The notes under the pieces: model-generated
Database searches by the model: none
Told to the model about the DNA's origin: nothing
What the model saw: the letters and a program-made list of their open reading frames with translations, nothing else
Made by a program: the position numbers and the translations under genes
NCBI RefSeq assembly: GCF_000426865.1
Contig: NZ_AUGE01000025.1
Span: forward strand, 1-64,000
Direction of reading: 5' to 3'
DNA: 64,000 nt
Source: Citrifermentans bremense R1
GTDB lineage: Bacteria > Desulfobacterota > Desulfuromonadia > Geobacterales > Geobacteraceae
Part shown: one piece after another, positions 25,977 to 35,598 of the stretch
Numbering within the stretch: position 1 is the first letter of the stretch
Layout: each line of letters starts with the position of its first letter

Positions 25977-27974
25977 TTACAGCGATTCGATCATCGCCAT
26001 GATCTGCTCGTCGGTGTAGCCGTCGAGCTCGACGCTCTTGGACGGACAGGTGGCCTGGCAGGTGCCGCAGCCGCCGCAGACGCCGGGGTTCACGTAGGCC
26101 ACTACCTTGACCAGATTCCCCTGGCGGTCCCTGATCTCTTTCTCCTCGACGGCGCCGTAGGGGCAGACCTTCTTGCAGGCGAGACAGCCGACGCAGTACT
26201 TCTCGTTGACCTTGGCGACGACCGGGTCGCGCTCCAGCTGGTCCTTGGAGAAGAGCGTCATCACCTTGGCCGCGGCGGCGGATGCCTGGGAAACGGTGTC
26301 CGGGATGTCCTTCGGTCCCTGGCAGGCGCCGGCCAGGTAGATCCCTGCGGTGGCGCATTCCACCGGCTTCAGCTTCGCGTGGGCCTCGGAGTAGAAGTTG
26401 TACTTGTCGTAGGAGATGCCGAGCTTCTGGGCCAGGAGGTCGGCCCCGTCCTGGGCCTGCACCGCGGTGGCCAGGACCACCAGATCGGCTTCTATTTCCA
26501 CCTGCACGCCTACCTGGATGTCGCTCCCCATCACCACGATCTTCTCGCCCTTCTGGTACAGGCGGGAGACCATCCCCCTGATGTAGACCGCTTCCTCTTC
26601 CTCGACGGCGCGCCTCCAGAACTCGTCGTACCCCTTCCCCGGGGTCCTCGCGTCCATGAAGAAGACGTACGCCTGGCCATCGTGCACCTTGTGGTGGTAG
26701 AGCATGGTGTGCTTGGCCGTGTACATGCAGCAGACCTTGGAGCAGTAGGAGATACCTTTCTCCCTGGCGCGGGAGCCGACACATTGGATGAAAACCACCT
26801 GCTTCGGTTCTTTGCCGTCGGAGGGCCTCAAGATCTTGCCGCCGGTCGGGCCGGAGGCAGAGGCGAGCCGCTCGAAGGTCATGCCGTCGATGACATCGGG
26901 GATGGCGCCGTAGCCGAACTCGCCGTATCCCTGGATTGGGCTGCCCTCAGGCTTTCTGTCTATGGAGTAAAGCTTAAATCCGGTGGCGACGACGACCGCG
27001 CCCACGGCTTCGACGGAGAAACGATCCTCCTGCTGGTAGTCGACCGCTCCCGGGCCGCAGACCTTGGCGCAGACGCCGCACTTGCCGCTTTGGAACATGG
27101 TGCAGTTCTCGCGGTCGATGACGGGGGTGTTGGGGACCGCCTGCGGGAAGGGGACGTAGATGGCGGTGCGCAGCCCGTGCCCCTGGTCGAACTCGTTGGG
27201 GATCTTCTTTTTCGGGCACTTGGTCATGCAGATGCCGCAGCCGGTGCATTTGGACTCGTCCACCGAGCGCGCCTTGTGCTTCAGCGTGACCTGGAAGTTG
27301 CCGATGTACCCCTCGACCTTTTCGATCTCGGAATAGGTGTGCAGGGTGATGTTCGGGTGGTTGGCGACGTCGACCATCTTCGGGGTCATGATGCACTGGG
27401 AGCAGTCAAGGGTCGGGAAGGTCTCGGAGAGCTGCGCCATGTGCCCGCCGATGGAGGGCTCGCGCTCGACCAGCACCACCTGGTGCCCCGCGTCCGCGAT
27501 GTCGAGAGCCGCCTGGATTCCGGCGATTCCCCCGCCGATGACAAGCGCCCGCTTGGTGACCGGCACGGTGATGGGCGCGAGGGACTTACCCTTCTTGACC
27601 CGCTCCACCATGAGCTTCACGATGTCGCTGGCCTTGGCCGTCGCGAGCTTCTTGTCCTCGTGGACCCAGGAGCAGTGCTCGCGGATGTTGGCCATGTCGC
27701 AGAGGTACGGGTTGAGACCCGCGGCCGATGCCGCTTTCCTGAAGGTCTTCTCGTGCATGCGCGGGCTGCAGGCCGCCACCACCACGCCGTCGAGCTTGTG
27801 CTCGGCTACGGCCTTCTTCAAAAGGTTCTGCCCCGGGTCGGAACACATGTACTTGTAATCGCAGGCGTAAGCTACGCCGGGGATCTCCCCGGCGGCACTG
27901 GCCACCTGCTCCACATCCACGGTGCGGGAGATATTCTCGCCGCAGTGGCACACAAAAACGCCGATTCTGGACAT
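25977..27974 (-). CDS. hdrA: Heterodisulfide reductase subunit A-like flavoprotein
   Basis: A 665-residue protein, the usual full length of HdrA. It has an N-terminal Cys region (VCHCGENI), an FAD site VIGGGIAGIQAALDIADAG with GHMAQLSETFPTLDCSQC, a central ferredoxin domain (CTGCGICMTKCP), and two C-terminal 4Fe-4S groups (CVGCLACKKVCPYG, CGGCGTCQATCPSK). The FAD of HdrA is the site of flavin-based electron bifurcation in methanogens. With Flx subunits it would take electrons from NADH and split them to ferredoxin and the HdrBC disulfide site. Confidence 0.95.
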   Translation of the reverse strand: MSRIGVFVCHCGENISRTVDVEQVASAAGEIPGVAYACDYKYMCSDPGQNLLKKAVAEHKLDGVVVAACSPRMHEKTFRKAASAAGLNPYLCDMANIREHCSWVHEDKKLATAKASDIVKLMVERVKKGKSLAPITVPVTKRALVIGGGIAGIQAALDIADAGHQVVLVEREPSIGGHMAQLSETFPTLDCSQCIMTPKMVDVANHPNITLHTYSEIEKVEGYIGNFQVTLKHKARSVDESKCTGCGICMTKCPKKKIPNEFDQGHGLRTAIYVPFPQAVPNTPVIDRENCTMFQSGKCGVCAKVCGPGAVDYQQEDRFSVEAVGAVVVATGFKLYSIDRKPEGSPIQGYGEFGYGAIPDVIDGMTFERLASASGPTGGKILRPSDGKEPKQVVFIQCVGSRAREKGISYCSKVCCMYTAKHTMLYHHKVHDGQAYVFFMDARTPGKGYDEFWRRAVEEEEAVYIRGMVSRLYQKGEKIVVMGSDIQVGVQVEIEADLVVLATAVQAQDGADLLAQKLGISYDKYNFYSEAHAKLKPVECATAGIYLAGACQGPKDIPDTVSQASAAAAKVMTLFSKDQLERDPVVAKVNEKYCVGCLACKKVCPYGAVEEKEIRDRQGNLVKVVAYVNPGVCGGCGTCQATCPSKSVELDGYTDEQIMAMIESL

Positions 27975-28007
27975 AAGCTCCTCAATCGTTAGCTGCCGGC
28001 CCTTGGG

Positions 28008-28961
28008 CTACAGCAGTTGTTTCTCTCTTAAAAGCGGCTTCGGGTCGGTGATGACGCTCTCGAAGCCGAGGTTCCCGGAGGGGACTCCCATGGCGAGGGC
28101 GGCGAGCTGCGTGATGTAGAAGACCGGCAGGTCGCGCTGGTCCTTGGGTGCTCCTTGCTGCAGCTCGGAGCCGAAGATGTTGCCGAACAGCGTGGAGTCG
28201 GGGGCGCCATAGGCGTCCTTGATCTCCTTCTGCCTGATGTCGAGGTTGCCGTGGCAAAGCGGGCAGGCGACCATGATGCAGTCGGCTCCGGCGAGCCGCG
28301 CGGATTCCAGGATGGCGTTGGAGAGCTTCAGTACCACGCCCGGGCGCGACAGGGTGAAGTTGGCCCCGCAGCACTCCATCCGGTGCGACCACTTGACCGG
28401 CTCGGCGCCGAGCGCGCGCAGGATATCTTCCATGATGCTCGGGTCCTCGCAGTCGTCGAGCTCGGGGACTTCGGGGGGGCGGGTGAGGAGGCAGCCGTAG
28501 TAGCTTGCCACCTTCAGCCCCATTAGCGGCTTCTTGACGCTCTCCTCCAGCTTGGACAGGCCGAATTCCCGCGCCAGGATCTCCAGGATGTGCTTGACCG
28601 GCTTGTCGAGGGCAGCCGGTCCGGCGATTGCGGTCTCGACCTGCTTCCTCTTCTCCTCGTCCTCTTTCAGGTGGTGCTGCGTGGTCTTAAGCCGCGAGAA
28701 GCAGGCGGCGCAGGCAACGGCCAGGTCACCTTCGACCTGCTCCGCCAGCGAGAGGTTCTTGGCGCAAAGGGAGAGCGACAAAAGCTCGTCCACGTTGTGG
28801 GCCGGGGTAGCGCCGCAGCAGAACCAGTCCGGCACCTCCTTCAGCCCGACGTTCAGCGCCTTGAAGAGCGCCCGGGTGGAGATGTCGTATTCGCGCCCCG
28901 AAGCGTGCAGAGAGCAGCCGGGGTAGTAGGAATAATTGAGCCGTTTCTTGCCAGGTGTCAC
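28008..28961 (-). CDS. hdrB: Heterodisulfide reductase subunit B-like protein
   Basis: A 317-residue protein with two Cys-rich CCG domains. The first has YPGCSLHASG, WFCCGATPAHN and ACAACFSRL. The second has YYGCLLTRP, MECCGANFTLSRP and CPLCHGN. These ligate the noncubane iron-sulfur clusters that reduce a disulfide. In sulfate reducers the partner is DsrC, in methanogens CoM-S-S-CoB. Neither is encoded here, so the natural disulfide is open. It overlaps hdrC by 4 bp. Confidence 0.94.
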   Translation of the reverse strand: MTPGKKRLNYSYYPGCSLHASGREYDISTRALFKALNVGLKEVPDWFCCGATPAHNVDELLSLSLCAKNLSLAEQVEGDLAVACAACFSRLKTTQHHLKEDEEKRKQVETAIAGPAALDKPVKHILEILAREFGLSKLEESVKKPLMGLKVASYYGCLLTRPPEVPELDDCEDPSIMEDILRALGAEPVKWSHRMECCGANFTLSRPGVVLKLSNAILESARLAGADCIMVACPLCHGNLDIRQKEIKDAYGAPDSTLFGNIFGSELQQGAPKDQRDLPVFYITQLAALAMGVPSGNLGFESVITDPKPLLREKQLL

Positions 28962-29542
28962 AGCGCCTCTCCTTTCTTGCGCATCTCCTCGATCCTCTTG
29001 AAGATCGCCTCGATCTCACCGATGTTCTTGTTTTTCGAGTGGAACATCTTGAGCTTTCCCTTGGAGATCAGCTTCGGCCCGAGCATCAGGTCTTTCAGGA
29101 ACTGTCCGCTCTTCATGTTGAACGCGGCGCCCAGCCTCAGCTCGTACTGCCTGCCGTAGGTGCGGATGTTCTCAATGAAGAGCCGGTTGGCGAGCTGCAC
29201 GTAGCTCTCCTTCGAGGGGCCGTCGGCGTCCCAGGAGAGCTTTCTCAGCGCGTCCATGATGGCGGCGAGGTCGACCTTGTTGGGGCAGCGGGTGGTGCAG
29301 GTCTCGCAGGAGGCGCAGTACCAGATGGAGCGGCCGGCGAGGACGCGCTGCCCTTGCCCGAGCTGCAGCAGCCGGACGATCCGGTTGGGGGGGTGCTCCA
29401 TGAACGCCGACATCGGGCAGCCGGCGGAGCACTTGCCGCACTGGAAACAGCGCCGCACCGAGCTGCCGGAAAGCGCCTCCACCTTTTTCACGAAACCGAC
29501 GTTCATGGTCTCGTTCGACAGGTGCATCAACTTGTTTTTCAC
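28958..29542 (-). CDS. hdrC: Heterodisulfide reductase subunit C-like ferredoxin
   Basis: A 194-residue protein with two 4Fe-4S motifs, CFQCGKCSAGCPMSAF and CASCETCTTRCPNKVDL, followed by a basic helical tail. It links HdrA to HdrB. It is the first gene of the operon. The start is a GTG at 29542 after AGGT. An ATG six codons later is an alternative. The AT-rich 530-bp gap upstream must hold the operon promoter. Confidence 0.92.
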   Translation of the reverse strand: MKNKLMHLSNETMNVGFVKKVEALSGSSVRRCFQCGKCSAGCPMSAFMEHPPNRIVRLLQLGQGQRVLAGRSIWYCASCETCTTRCPNKVDLAAIMDALRKLSWDADGPSKESYVQLANRLFIENIRTYGRQYELRLGAAFNMKSGQFLKDLMLGPKLISKGKLKMFHSKNKNIGEIEAIFKRIEEMRKKGEAL

Positions 29543-30071
29543 AGCGGACCTCGTGAGGTAGTGGGAAATTTAATAAACGGCGAGAATCATACGACCACTC
29601 CGACCGGGACGCAAGGAGAAAGTTCCTTCATATGTCATTCTTTAAGAACATCGTTTTACAAATGACCGTTTTGGCGGGTGTTGAAAAAAAGCAGCTGGAA
29701 TATACGCCATTTTAAAACAAAAAAGCAAGGATTTGTTTCGCGTTGAAGTCATTGAAAAAGAAGGAGTTTTAAAGAAAGTGGCGCTAATTGCGTGAAATTA
29801 TCAAGAAATTACGGCGACACAATTCGAAGAAAAATGTAAATTTTAAAACAACGGTGGGCGGACCAGCGATATTAGGCTAAAGTCACTGAAGTTACAGGGA
29901 AAAGGAAGCAAATGCGTACCTTGTTGCACCAGCAGCTGAAAGCGGGCGTTTGGTGCGGGTATACACGATTTTAAAACAAAAAACGTTCATGTGGCGGGGG
30001 GGTAAAAGCTTTGACAGGAAAAGTGAAATGTAATAATAGTACCGTGGCGTTAGACCCGGACGAGGTGTGCC
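29543..30071. promoter_or_regulatory. AT-rich divergent control region with three ATTTTAAAACAA boxes
   Basis: This gap separates the Flx-Hdr operon from the divergent ABC exporter. It is much AT-richer than its surroundings. Three same-orientation boxes begin at 29709, 29840 and 29968 (ATTTTAAAACAA, two of them continuing as AAAA), spaced 131 and 128 bp. The first and third also share upstream TATAC. The core TTTTAAAA is palindromic, so they look like binding sites for a regulator or nucleoid protein. I could not fix a sigma-70 or sigma-54 promoter. Confidence 0.45.
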
Positions 30072-30101
30072 ATCGAGGAACTGAAGAGACTATACCGCTA
30101 C

Positions 30102-31811
30102 GTGCGGACCTGCAGGGGGGCCTACCTGGGCGGCGCGCTGCTGCTGGTCGGCACCAACCTGTGCGGGCTAGCGATTCCCTGGCTGCTGAAGCTCGCCATA
30201 GAGGAGTTGCAGCATCCGGCTTCGGGCCGCTTCACCCCAGGGCAGTACGGCGCCATGATCGCGGCAGCCGCCGTGGGGCAAGGGATAATCCGCGTTTTCT
30301 CACGCACCACGCTTCTTAATGCCGGCCGCCGCATCGAATACCTGCTGCGCGAGGACCTCTACGGCAAGCTGTTGACGCTCGACCGCACCTATTTCTCCAA
30401 CTGGCGCACTGGCGACATCCTCTCACGGCTGGCTAACGATTTGACCAACGTCAGGATGCTGCTCGGCTTCGGGGTGCTGAGCGTGCTCAACACCTTCATC
30501 GTCTACACCGCCGCCCTTATACTGCTGACCCGCATCTCCCCCTTTCTCACCGTCTGCGCCATAGCCCCTTTCCCGTTGATGATCTTCATCGTGAAGAAGC
30601 TGAGCGCCTCGATGTTCAAGACCTCCAAGCGGATGCAGGAGGCGCTTTCCAGGCTGACCACCCGGGTGGAGGAAAACGTCTCCGCCGCCGCGGTGGTGAA
30701 AGCCTATTGCCGCGAGGATGGGGAGATCGAGACCTTCCGGCAGGCCTGTGACGGCTACAGCGACGCGAGCATGGCGGTCGCGAAGATCCGCGGGTTTATG
30801 CTCCCGATCATGGCCTCGACCGGCGCTTTCGGCACGCTCATCATCCTTTTCGTCGGCGGCGCGCAGGTAGTCAGCGGGGAGCTGACCCTGGGCGGCTTCG
30901 TCGCCTTCAACGGCTACCTTGCCATGCTGGTGTGGCCCACCATCATGCTGGGATGGATCCTGAACCTGGTGCAGCGGGGTGCCGCCTCCATGGCGCGGCT
31001 GGGCGAGATCCTCAACGCTAGCGCCGAGCTGGTCGAGCCGACCGACCCCGTCGATCCCGGCGAGATCAGGGGGGAGGTCGAGTTCAGGAACCTCACCTTC
31101 TCCTACGGCGCCACCGAGATGCTGCGCGGGATAACGTTGAAGATACCCGCAGGCTCCCGGGTCGGCATCGTCGGGGTGGTGGGAAGCGGCAAGTCCACCC
31201 TGGTCAGGATGATCCCCAGGCTTTTCCCGGTGCCCGATGGCACCGTTTTCGTCGATGGAGTCGATCTGAACCGGATGTCCTTGGAGAAGATCCGCGCCGC
31301 CGTAGGGTTCGTGCCGCAGGAAGGTTTTCTCTTCTCGCGCAGCATCGCCGAGAACGTCGCCTACGGAAAGCCCGGGGCGGGGAGAGAAGAAATCGAGCGC
31401 GCCGTAAGGATAGCCGGGCTCGCCGGGGACGTCGCGCGTTTCCCGCAGGGGTTGGAGACCCTGGTGGGCGAGAGGGGGGTGACCCTTTCCGGGGGGCAGC
31501 GGCAGAGGGTTTCCATAGCGCGCGCGCTTCTGAAGGAGCCGAGCATACTGGTGCTGGACGACCCCCTTTCCGCGGTCGACGCCGATACCGAGGAAGAGAT
31601 TTTGTCCGCCCTTTCCGGCTACTACGGAGAGCGGACGGTTCTCATCGTATCGCACAGGCTTTCGCCCTTGCGGGGGTGCGACCAGATCATCGTGCTCGAG
31701 CAGGGGGCCATCGTCGAGCAGGGAAGCCACGAGGAGCTTTTGGAGTTGGGCGGGCGCTACGCCGCAATCCATAAGGAAGAGCAGTTGAAGGCGGAGATAG
31801 AGAGGCTTTAG
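30102..31811 (+). CDS. Heterodimeric ABC exporter, subunit with degenerate ATP site (YheI-like)
   Basis: A fused membrane-ATPase half-transporter of at least 569 residues: six-helix exporter domain, then Walker A (GVVGSGKST), signature LSGGQRQR and Walker B (LVLDDPLSAVD). The catalytic Glu is replaced by Asp, the mark of the degenerate site in heterodimeric exporters. The reading frame is open back to 30054 and the protein upstream of GTG 30102 (IEELKRLYRYV) looks native. Yet the only codon with a good ribosome site (GAGG at 62-65) is ATC at 30072. The coordinates given use the first canonical codon. The partner gene follows after 1 nt. Confidence 0.88.
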   Translation: MRTCRGAYLGGALLLVGTNLCGLAIPWLLKLAIEELQHPASGRFTPGQYGAMIAAAAVGQGIIRVFSRTTLLNAGRRIEYLLREDLYGKLLTLDRTYFSNWRTGDILSRLANDLTNVRMLLGFGVLSVLNTFIVYTAALILLTRISPFLTVCAIAPFPLMIFIVKKLSASMFKTSKRMQEALSRLTTRVEENVSAAAVVKAYCREDGEIETFRQACDGYSDASMAVAKIRGFMLPIMASTGAFGTLIILFVGGAQVVSGELTLGGFVAFNGYLAMLVWPTIMLGWILNLVQRGAASMARLGEILNASAELVEPTDPVDPGEIRGEVEFRNLTFSYGATEMLRGITLKIPAGSRVGIVGVVGSGKSTLVRMIPRLFPVPDGTVFVDGVDLNRMSLEKIRAAVGFVPQEGFLFSRSIAENVAYGKPGAGREEIERAVRIAGLAGDVARFPQGLETLVGERGVTLSGGQRQRVSIARALLKEPSILVLDDPLSAVDADTEEEILSALSGYYGERTVLIVSHRLSPLRGCDQIIVLEQGAIVEQGSHEELLELGGRYAAIHKEEQLKAEIERL

Positions 31812-31812
31812 T

Positions 31813-33624
31813 ATGCACTTCGGCGGGATCTACGAGGACGAGATAGTCGGCAAGATGTACGACCGGCGGCTGATGGGGCGCTTCTTCCCCTACCTGTTGC
31901 CGTATCGCCGCCTCATCGCGGCCGCGCTCGTTCTTCTCCCCTTCGTGGCGGCTGCCAAGCTGGTCCAGCCCTGGATCCTCAAGCTGGCGATCGACGACCA
32001 CATCACCAAAGGGGTGATGGCCGGACTCCCGTCATTGGCGGCGCTTTTCCTCGGCGTCATCCTCGCAGAATCGCTTCTCATGTTCGCGCAGGTCTACCTC
32101 CTGCAGTACGTGGGGCAGAAGGTGATGTACGACATCCGGGTGCAGCTCTTCTCGCACATCCAGCGCCTGTCGGCCCGCTTCTTCGACCGGACCCCGGTCG
32201 GGAGCCTCGTCTCCAGGCTCACTAGCGACATCGAGGTGCTGGGGGAGATGTTCGCGGCGGGCATCGTCACCGTCGTCGGGGACGTCCTGGTCCTGGCGGG
32301 AATCGTCGGCATCATGCTCTTCATGAACGTGAAGCTGTCGCTGGTCACCTTCTCGGTGCTCCCCTTCCTGATCTGGACGGCATTCGCCTTCCGAAAGTGG
32401 ATGCGCGCTGCCTTCAGGCAGGTGCGGGCCAGGCAGAGCAATTTGAGTTCCTTCCTGACCGAGAGCATCGGCGGCATGGCGGTGGTACAGCTCTTCAACC
32501 GCGAAAGGGATGAGGCGCGCGAGTTCCGCAGGTTGAACACGGAGTACATGGAATCGAACCTCCCGGTCATCACCTGGGACGCTGCGCTCTACGCGGTGGT
32601 GGAGACGCTCTCTTCGGTGGCGGTGGCGCTCATCATCTGGTACGGCGGAGGGGAGATCGTCAGGGGGACCCTTTCCTTCGGCGCGCTGGTCGCCTTCATC
32701 CAGTACATCGAGCGCTTCTTCTCCCCGATCCGGGATCTTTCCGCCAAATACTCGGTGATGCAGGGGGCGATGGCGTCGCTGGAGCGGATCTTCACGCTGC
32801 TGGACAACCAGGCGCTTGAACCTGCCCTACTCGCCCCGGCCGCGACAGGCGCCGGAAAAGAGAAGGGAGTCTCGTGCCAGACGGCGCCGGATGAGGCGGG
32901 GAGCAGCATCTGTTTCAACGACATCTGGTTCGCCTACAGCGAGGACGCCTTTGTGCTGAAGGACTTCTCGCTGCAGATGAGGCGCGGCGAGAAGGTGGCG
33001 CTGGTCGGGGAGACCGGCGGCGGCAAGACCACCGTGACGCGCCTTCTCTCCAGGCTCTACGACGTGAACCGCGGCTCCATAACAGTTGACGGCGCCGACA
33101 TACGGGAGATCCCGCTGAAGACCCTGAGGAAGCGGATCGGGGTGGTGCTGCAGGATCCCTACCTCTTTTCCGGGACCGTCGCCTACAACATCTCGCTCGG
33201 GGATCCGGAGGCGCTGAAGCGCGTGGAAAAGGCCGCGGCCGTGGTCGGCGCGGACCGTTTAATAAGAGAGCTTCCCAACGGGTTCGAGGAGGAGGTGCGG
33301 GAGCGCGGGGTTAACTTCTCGGCCGGGGAGCGGCAGCTGATCTCCTTCGCCCGCGCGGTGGCCTTCGACCCCGACATTCTGGTCCTTGACGAGGCGACGG
33401 CGAGCGTGGACACGGCGAGCGAGCGCCTGATCCAGCGGGGGCTGGAGGGATTGATGCATGGTAGGACCACGCTGGTGGTAGCCCACCGGCTCTCCACCAT
33501 CCGCGACGCCGACCGCATCGTGGTCATCCATCATGGCGAGAAGATGGAAGAAGGGACCCACGCGGAATTGATGGATGCCAAAGGCGTCTACTACCGGCTT
33601 TACCAGCTGCAGTTCAAGGATTGA
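31813..33624 (+). CDS. Heterodimeric ABC exporter, subunit with canonical Walker B (YheH-like)
   Basis: A 603-residue half-transporter with six membrane helices and a C-terminal ATPase. Walker A is GETGGGKTT and Walker B ILVLDEATASVD has the catalytic Glu. The signature is altered to FSAGERQL. This is complementary to the upstream subunit (normal signature, Asp in Walker B), so one composite ATP site is consensus and the other degenerate, as in TM287/288 and BmrCD. It likely exports drugs or lipids. selB follows 41 bp later. Confidence 0.92.
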   Translation: MHFGGIYEDEIVGKMYDRRLMGRFFPYLLPYRRLIAAALVLLPFVAAAKLVQPWILKLAIDDHITKGVMAGLPSLAALFLGVILAESLLMFAQVYLLQYVGQKVMYDIRVQLFSHIQRLSARFFDRTPVGSLVSRLTSDIEVLGEMFAAGIVTVVGDVLVLAGIVGIMLFMNVKLSLVTFSVLPFLIWTAFAFRKWMRAAFRQVRARQSNLSSFLTESIGGMAVVQLFNRERDEAREFRRLNTEYMESNLPVITWDAALYAVVETLSSVAVALIIWYGGGEIVRGTLSFGALVAFIQYIERFFSPIRDLSAKYSVMQGAMASLERIFTLLDNQALEPALLAPAATGAGKEKGVSCQTAPDEAGSSICFNDIWFAYSEDAFVLKDFSLQMRRGEKVALVGETGGGKTTVTRLLSRLYDVNRGSITVDGADIREIPLKTLRKRIGVVLQDPYLFSGTVAYNISLGDPEALKRVEKAAAVVGADRLIRELPNGFEEEVRERGVNFSAGERQLISFARAVAFDPDILVLDEATASVDTASERLIQRGLEGLMHGRTTLVVAHRLSTIRDADRIVVIHHGEKMEEGTHAELMDAKGVYYRLYQLQFKD

Positions 33625-33665
33625 GACTCCCCCCCGAACCTTATTTTCTCTTGGAGCAACGAACG

Positions 33666-35576
33666 ATGAAGCATCTAATTCTCGGCACTGCCGGACACAT
33701 AGACCATGGCAAGACCTCCCTGGTGAAGGCGCTGACCGGCGTGGATACCGACCGGCTCAAGGAGGAAAAGGCCCGTGGCATAACCATCGAGCTCGGGTTC
33801 GCGCACCTGGAGCTGCCGGGAGACCTGCGCTTCGGCATCGTCGACGTCCCGGGGCACGAGAGGTTCGTGCGCACCATGGTCGCCGGCGTGGGGGGGATGG
33901 ATCTGGTGCTCCTGGTGATCGCCGCCGACGAGGGGATCATGCCCCAAACCCGCGAACATCTGGAGATCTGCCAGCTCTTGGGGGTCAAGCGCGGCATCGT
34001 CGTCCTCAGCAAGAAGGACACGGTGGAGCCGGACTGGCTCGACCTGGTGACCGAGGAGGTGCGCGAGTATCTGGCCGAGAGCTTCCTCGCCGGCGCGCCC
34101 ATCGTCGCCGTTTCTTCCCGGACCGGCGACGGCATCGAGGCGCTGAAGGCCGAGCTGACCCGAATGGCGGGAGAGATCGAGCAGAAGCGGGTCGACTCCC
34201 CCTTCCGGCTCCCGGTGGACCGCGTCTTCACCGTGACCGGCTTCGGTACCGTCGTCACCGGGACCCTTCTCTCCGGCGCCGTATCGGTCGGGGACGAGGT
34301 CGAGATACTTCCTTCCGGCATCGCCTGCCGCGTGCGCGGCGTGCAGTCCTTCGGCTCCAAGGTCGAGAAGGGGGGGGCTGGGGAGAGGCTTGCAGTCAAC
34401 CTGCAGGGGGTCGATCACACGGACGTCGAGCGCGGCGACGTCGTCGTCCCCAAAGGGCTCTACCAGCCGACCAGCGCCGTCGACGTCCGGCTCAACTACC
34501 TCGCCTCCGCAGGGAAGGAGCTGAAGCACCGCGCCACCGTCCGGCTCCATTCCGCGACCTACGAGGTGCCCGCCAAGATCATCCTTTTCGACCGGGGAGC
34601 GCTGCAGCCCGGCGAGAGCGCCTACGTGCAGTTGCGCCTCTCCAGGCCGGTGCTGTTGCTGCCGGGCGACCCGTTCGTGCTCCGCACCTATTCGCCCCAG
34701 GCGACCCTCGGGGGAGGTACGGTGCTTGACCCGGCGCCCCCGAGAAGGCGCAGGCGCACCGTCGAGGCGCTGGAACTCTTGGCCGCGGCGGAATCGGGGG
34801 GCGACCAGGAGAGGATCCGGTTACTGGTGGAGTCGTCGCTTCTGTCGGGGATCTCGGTGCAGGAGATGGTGAACCGCTCCGGCATGTCCGCAAAGCGGAT
34901 CGAGGCCGCCTTGGCGCCCCTTCTCTCCAGCGGCGCGGCGATTCAGGTGGTGAAGGAGCCTCGCATCTTCCTGGGCAAGGACGCTTTCGCCCAATTGAAG
35001 CAGAAGCTGTCCGGGGAACTGCACGACTACCTGGAAGAGAACCCGATGCAAGAGGGGATTGGGAAGGAAGAGCTGAAATCCCGGATACCGAAGCGGAGCG
35101 ACCCCCGTTTCTTCGGCCCGCTCTTGGCCAGCATGGAGAAGGACGGACAGGCCCTTTCCGACCGGGATCTGGTCAAGCTCCCCGGGCGCAAAGCGGGGGT
35201 GACCCAGGACCAGGCGAGCGTGCAGGCGGCGCTGGAGGAGGCGCTGAAAAAGGGATGGTGCGAGCCTCCCACCCTGAAGGAGCTCTGCGACATGCTGGGC
35301 TGCAGCGAGAAGCAGGTATTAGATCATGCGAACCTGCTCACCCGCGAAGGGAGGGTGGCGAAGATCAAGGGGGATATCTTCTATGCCCCCGGGGCCGTAG
35401 CCGAGTTGCGCGAGAAACTCGTGGCGCGGCTGAAGGAAAAAGGAGAGATCACTCCCCCGGAATTCCGCGAGGTCACGGGCCTAAGCCGCAAGTTCATGAT
35501 TCCGCTTCTGGAATACTTCGACAGCGAGAAGCTCACCATCAGGATGGGGGACAAGAGGATATTGCGGAAGGGATGA
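33666..35576 (+). CDS. selB: Selenocysteine-specific translation elongation factor
   Basis: A 636-residue EF-Tu-like GTPase with the G1 motif [11 protein letters not shown], the [10 protein letters not shown] switch and the SKKDTVE base-recognition region. The C-terminal 270 residues form the winged-helix repeats that bind the SECIS RNA hairpin. It delivers Sec-tRNA to in-frame UGA codons. No selA, selD, selC or UGA-interrupted gene was seen in the window. The ATG at 33666 follows TTGGAG. An earlier in-frame start at 33621 would overlap the ABC gene's end. Confidence 0.96.
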   Translation: MKHLILGTAGHIDHGKTSLVKALTGVDTDRLKEEKARGITIELGFAHLELPGDLRFGIVDVPGHERFVRTMVAGVGGMDLVLLVIAADEGIMPQTREHLEICQLLGVKRGIVVLSKKDTVEPDWLDLVTEEVREYLAESFLAGAPIVAVSSRTGDGIEALKAELTRMAGEIEQKRVDSPFRLPVDRVFTVTGFGTVVTGTLLSGAVSVGDEVEILPSGIACRVRGVQSFGSKVEKGGAGERLAVNLQGVDHTDVERGDVVVPKGLYQPTSAVDVRLNYLASAGKELKHRATVRLHSATYEVPAKIILFDRGALQPGESAYVQLRLSRPVLLLPGDPFVLRTYSPQATLGGGTVLDPAPPRRRRRTVEALELLAAAESGGDQERIRLLVESSLLSGISVQEMVNRSGMSAKRIEAALAPLLSSGAAIQVVKEPRIFLGKDAFAQLKQKLSGELHDYLEENPMQEGIGKEELKSRIPKRSDPRFFGPLLASMEKDGQALSDRDLVKLPGRKAGVTQDQASVQAALEEALKKGWCEPPTLKELCDMLGCSEKQVLDHANLLTREGRVAKIKGDIFYAPGAVAELREKLVARLKEKGEITPPEFREVTGLSRKFMIPLLEYFDSEKLTIRMGDKRILRKG

Positions 35577-35598
35577 AAAGCAAAACCGTTTTAAGGTT

